This document shows, piece after piece, positions 60,928-64,000 of a stretch of 64,000 nt of DNA. The stretch's first letter is position 1; each line of letters opens with the position of its first letter. The stretch lies in assembly GCF_001895265.1 (NCBI RefSeq), contig NZ_CP016796.1, positions 1,736,001 to 1,800,000 of the forward strand, written 5' to 3'. A program made the position numbers and the translations under genes. Source of the DNA: Francisella uliginis (GTDB lineage Bacteria > Pseudomonadota > Gammaproteobacteria > Francisellales > Francisellaceae). The notes under the pieces are model-generated. The model was not told the DNA's origin, did no database searches, and was given only the letters and a program-made list of their open reading frames with translations.

Positions 60928-63024
60928 TTATTTTGCTCCAAACAAAAACCTGGTAAAAACTCTCCACAGTGAAACTCTTGTCCGTAGCATTCTATAGAAA
61001 AAACTTTTATCCAATCTATGCTTTTCTTGAGTCAGCTCATCTATAAGAATCTCTGGAGAACAGTATTGTAATGTTTTAGGACTTATATACCTAGGATACA
61101 AGATATAAGCTGCTGCGATCATCTGAGAAAGAGTAAGTTTTCTATTACGCCTAGGCTCAGTTCGGAAATCTTTAGTTAATCCCCATCCTGCATAAAATGG
61201 CATACCATATGTGACTACTTTTTTCCCGTATAATAATCCTTCAAAACCAACTAAAGACGTCATAGTATGCACCTCATTAACTGCTTGGAGTATAGATGCT
61301 ACAGAAACATCACTGATTATAGAGTCACAGTAAACTTTAGCTTCTTGGATTGTGACATCCCCTTTTCTATTTTTGCTTAAAACATCTGGGTGAGGCTTAT
61401 AGACAATATATGCATCTGGATTATTTCTTCTAACTTTCTTAAGCAACTCAAGATTAGTCATCCCTTTTGCACCATACTCAATAGAAGCATCTGTTTCAAC
61501 TTGACCAGGAACAAGTATTTTAATCTTATCATATGGCAAATCTAAACTCTTATGTGATGTATTATTATATTTAGAAAGCTTACTTTGCAATATTTTTTGG
61601 TGCAAACGTCCTGCTTGGCTCAAAATCTCGTCATCAAAATCATAGGTATTTAAAATATTTTCCAACCTACTAGGCTTAGTCGCATCAAAATATATTCCTG
61701 CATCATCTAAAACTAAAGAATATGGCCTAGTAAAATTAGACCCTATACTTATAGAACGAATAAAACCATCTTCCACTCGGGTAATATTAATTTTATTTTT
61801 TATTGCAAATTCTTCCACTTCTGGAAAGCTTTTTCGCCCCCAAATAAATATCTGACTTTCTTTATCAAGACCTCTTCGAATAGCTTTTCTGTAAGATGAT
61901 AGCCAAGAAAATGAAGGATTTATGAAAAACACATTTTCAGATTTATACTCTTTAAGAAATGATAAAATAAAATCATGTTTCCATTTAGAGAAACCAAATA
62001 AATAAACCTTTTTATCACTTTTCAAACTCAATGACCTATATTTATAAATAGTTTTTATAGTATCTATAATATCACTCTCTTTCTTAGAATATGGATTATA
62101 GTATCTTGTATACAAAATATAACTCGCTGCAAAAACTTCTTCAACAGATAATTTTCTTTTCCTTCTCTCACAAGTGATTCTATCATTGGTAATTCCCCAA
62201 CCAGCATAAAATGGCATCCCAAAACACACGCATTCACAGCCAACAAGTAGAGCCTCAAACCCCATCCCTGAAGTTTTTGTATAAACTTTATCAAAATATT
62301 TAAGCAAAGATATTGGATTTACATTTTCTGAAATAATAGTCACTCTATTACTTATATTATCAACTCTTATATCTGAGCCTTTCTTACCGCTTAAAACATC
62401 TGGATGAACTTTCAGATAGATTTTAGCATTAGGGTTTTCTTCGATTGCTTCTCTAATCATATAATCAGTAGTAAACTGATTGGCTAAGCCATATTCAAGA
62501 CTACTATCTCCAGCTGTTTGAGTTATAATGAGAATATTTTTTTTGCGCACCATGTCTTTCTGAACTTGATTCAGAATCTCTTTACTTCTCAACCCATATC
62601 TTCCGCAAAAACTCTGATCCACATCCGGAGCATTGTTATATTTAGAAATATTATACTTTTTTATTAAAAATATCGCTTCTCTAGCCTTTGTCATAAGAGC
62701 ATTATCTGCTAAAAAATCATAAGAATTTAAAATATTTTCTAATTTACTTGGTACTGTAGCATCATAATAAATACCCACATCATCTTCTACTAAACTAAAG
62801 CTAGAACTATTATCAATACCAAGTCCTACAGAGCGAATAAAACCATCTTCTAAGAGAACATATGAGGAATTATGTTTTTTTGCTAGTTCTACAGCCTTAC
62901 GCCCTGATTTTTTGCGACCCCAGCCATAAAAACAAGTGTGATCTTTTTTAAAAAAAATATACCTCTTAATATATAAAAAATTTTTTACATTTTCTATAAG
63001 GCTAGATGATGTGGTATATTTCAT
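60928..63024 (-). CDS. KpsC-like capsule Kdo transferase, two repeated domains
   Basis: 698 residues from ATG at 63024. The upstream frame to 63081 overlaps the GT29 gene, while 63024 gives the 4-base ATGA overlap typical of coupled genes. Two homologous halves each carry EDGFIRS near 59 and about 420, a DATxPSxLENILNxYDF motif and an MPFYAGWG motif. These are KpsC (GT99/GT107) signatures. In E. coli KpsC adds beta-Kdo to the lipid anchor of ABC-dependent capsules. The first half has about 19 extra residues (LRSKEILNQVQKDMVRKK region) relative to the second, which match a palindromic repeat. The promoter of downstream aceE begins in the following 136 bases. Confidence 0.86.
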   Translation of the reverse strand: MKYTTSSSLIENVKNFLYIKRYIFFKKDHTCFYGWGRKKSGRKAVELAKKHNSSYVLLEDGFIRSVGLGIDNSSSFSLVEDDVGIYYDATVPSKLENILNSYDFLADNALMTKAREAIFLIKKYNISKYNNAPDVDQSFCGRYGLRSKEILNQVQKDMVRKKNILIITQTAGDSSLEYGLANQFTTDYMIREAIEENPNAKIYLKVHPDVLSGKKGSDIRVDNISNRVTIISENVNPISLLKYFDKVYTKTSGMGFEALLVGCECVCFGMPFYAGWGITNDRITCERRKRKLSVEEVFAASYILYTRYYNPYSKKESDIIDTIKTIYKYRSLSLKSDKKVYLFGFSKWKHDFILSFLKEYKSENVFFINPSFSWLSSYRKAIRRGLDKESQIFIWGRKSFPEVEEFAIKNKINITRVEDGFIRSISIGSNFTRPYSLVLDDAGIYFDATKPSRLENILNTYDFDDEILSQAGRLHQKILQSKLSKYNNTSHKSLDLPYDKIKILVPGQVETDASIEYGAKGMTNLELLKKVRRNNPDAYIVYKPHPDVLSKNRKGDVTIQEAKVYCDSIISDVSVASILQAVNEVHTMTSLVGFEGLLYGKKVVTYGMPFYAGWGLTKDFRTEPRRNRKLTLSQMIAAAYILYPRYISPKTLQYCSPEILIDELTQEKHRLDKSFFYRMLRTRVSLWRVFTRFLFGAK
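62558..62576. repeat. Palindrome of the dispersed repeat family inside the KpsC-like gene
   Basis: TTCTGAA-CTTGA-TTCAGAA, followed by TCTCTTTACT. It matches the hairpin TCCTGAACTTGATTCAGGA of the repeat elements at 11562 and 21610 with a compensated change in both arms. It lies in a coding region and keeps frame, encoding the KEILNQVQKD segment. See the KpsC-like entry. Confidence 0.7.
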
Positions 63025-63998
63025 ACAAAAAGTAGCCCCTTTCCTTGCCAGCTTTTTAAAATCTCTTTTTCTCTTACCCAATTATGTCTCTCACTAGGCA
63101 TATATTCAGCACTCGAAAAATGGTAGCTTTCTTTATCTAAATCCAAATCAAATCCAACAGCACTTATCTCATTCCAACTACCTCGTATACAAAATAAGTA
63201 ATACAACATCATAATACCAGAACTTGGAGGAGAACCACAAAGCTTAACTAGATATTTCCAAACATATAATGGAAAGTCTATTGTATTTAACTTTTTCTTG
63301 CCTAAAAAAAGTTTTCTTACACTTTCTTTGTACAAAACTTGAGGCCCACTTATAACTCTCCATTTTGAACTTCTAGATAGATCTCTATCTCTGAAGGCTG
63401 GTGAACATACCCATATATCTATTTTATTACCCCTAAACTTATTGAAACCATCAAACCAATCATTAAACCTTATCACAAACTCATGTGCATCAATATATTC
63501 ATTTAAATCTTTTTTTATTAATGCATTACCCACCACACATATGTTTTTAGCATAAGAAATATCATTTAGAAAATTAATATTTTTCTCTTCATTCATACAT
63601 TTCTCAAATTCATTCTTTAAATCTCTTACAATTTGATCATATTTATAATTAATTTTATAATTTTTCTTAACAAGATTATTATACTGCCTTTCATTAAGGT
63701 GGTAACCAAGATCTCTACGAAAAACACAATAATCAATATACCTATTAAATGATTTTCTATGGATATATGCTTTTTTATACAATTCTAATGTTTTTAAACT
63801 ATACTCCCCAGCATTTCTCTTATTTACAGCTATCTTGTGAAAATACTTTTCTCTACCTTTTTTATACTTACTCATACTAAGCTCTTTTGATACAAAACGA
63901 TTTAGAGATGTAGCAACACTATAGATATTTGCCTTTTCTATTATTTTACTCCTAAGATTATTTACTATATACTTATAATATCTTTTATCTTTATATAG
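63021..63998 (-). CDS. GT29-type sialyltransferase-like protein, start may be off the window
   Basis: 284 residues from ATG at 63875; the same frame stays open without stop to the window edge (41 more codons, to 63998), so the true start may be outside. Sialyl-motif L-like CVVGNALIKKDLNEYIDAHE then VIRFND (about residues 111-136), KIDIWV, motif S-like PSSGIMMLYYLFCIRG (about 217-232) and AVGFDL, HF and E residues near the end. These are the landmarks of GT29 (mostly eukaryotic, some bacterial). It likely adds an acidic sugar to a surface glycan. ATGA overlap couples it to the KpsC-like gene. Confidence 0.78.
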   Translation of the reverse strand, partial: LYKDKRYYKYIVNNLRSKIIEKANIYSVATSLNRFVSKELSMSKYKKGREKYFHKIAVNKRNAGEYSLKTLELYKKAYIHRKSFNRYIDYCVFRRDLGYHLNERQYNNLVKKNYKINYKYDQIVRDLKNEFEKCMNEEKNINFLNDISYAKNICVVGNALIKKDLNEYIDAHEFVIRFNDWFDGFNKFRGNKIDIWVCSPAFRDRDLSRSSKWRVISGPQVLYKESVRKLFLGKKKLNTIDFPLYVWKYLVKLCGSPPSSGIMMLYYLFCIRGSWNEISAVGFDLDLDKESYHFSSAEYMPSERHNWVREKEILKSWQGKGLLFV

Positions 63999-64000
63999 CA

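Overview
This window is chromosomal DNA from a low-GC gammaproteobacterium, most likely a Francisella species. The grounds are recalled family and gene-neighbourhood resemblance: a split glycine decarboxylase gcvPA/gcvPB, a NadM-Nudix fusion, an extra lone 5S rRNA gene, a pdh operon beyond an rrn operon, and AT-rich codon use throughout. The species cannot be fixed from the sequence alone.

Layout. 1-8.3 kb (minus strand): gcvT-gcvH-gcvPA-gcvPB (the last cut by the window edge), a lysine decarboxylase and the lolD/lolC lipoprotein-release genes. 8.3-12.2 kb is an accessory stretch. It holds a promoter with a 33-codon membrane-peptide ORF, a 103-nt nested inverted repeat and a LysR regulator. 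It also holds a compact minus-strand operon of three tiny paralogous Cys-rich peptides followed by three small proteins. Two palindromic repeat elements and a lone 5S rRNA gene with its own promoter complete it. 12.2-32 kb: an atypical peptide deformylase, an aromatic amino acid permease, dnaE, an MFS exporter, an MscS channel, an outer-membrane protein, two Slt-type lytic transglycosylases around a BNR-fold neuraminidase-like gene, then map-kfrA-like-parC-mtnN-slt. 33-43 kb: ilvY/ilvC, a MazG-like protein, csp-rpsU, an Mpo1-like protein, an acetyltransferase and the bamC-like/nadM/glmU/glmS operon. 43-48.6 kb: psd, an HTH protein, a complete IS5-type insertion sequence, an M50 protease, a prokaryotic pentameric ligand-gated channel and small exported proteins. 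48.8-54 kb: a complete rrn operon on the minus strand (16S, tRNA-Ile, tRNA-Ala, 23S, 5S) with promoter and terminator. 54.4-61 kb: the pyruvate dehydrogenase operon aceE-aceF-lpdA. 60.9-64 kb: a KpsC-like Kdo transferase and a GT29 sialyltransferase-like gene, which suggest capsule or surface-glycan synthesis.

The candidate undescribed system is the operon at about 11.4-9.8 kb. Three 25-27-residue peptides share the leader MKTIKNLKKL but differ in short Cys-containing C-termini. They lie directly upstream of a GRDP-like protein, a possible GNAT-like protein and a membrane peptide. This layout resembles a ribosomally made, post-translationally modified peptide (RiPP) locus; that function is inferred, not shown.

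Other notable points are the structure-preserving divergence of the lone 5S gene, a family of palindromic repeats of which one copy lies in frame inside the KpsC-like coding sequence, the deformylase with altered catalytic motifs, and the pentameric channel. No CRISPR array, prophage or glycine riboswitch was seen.
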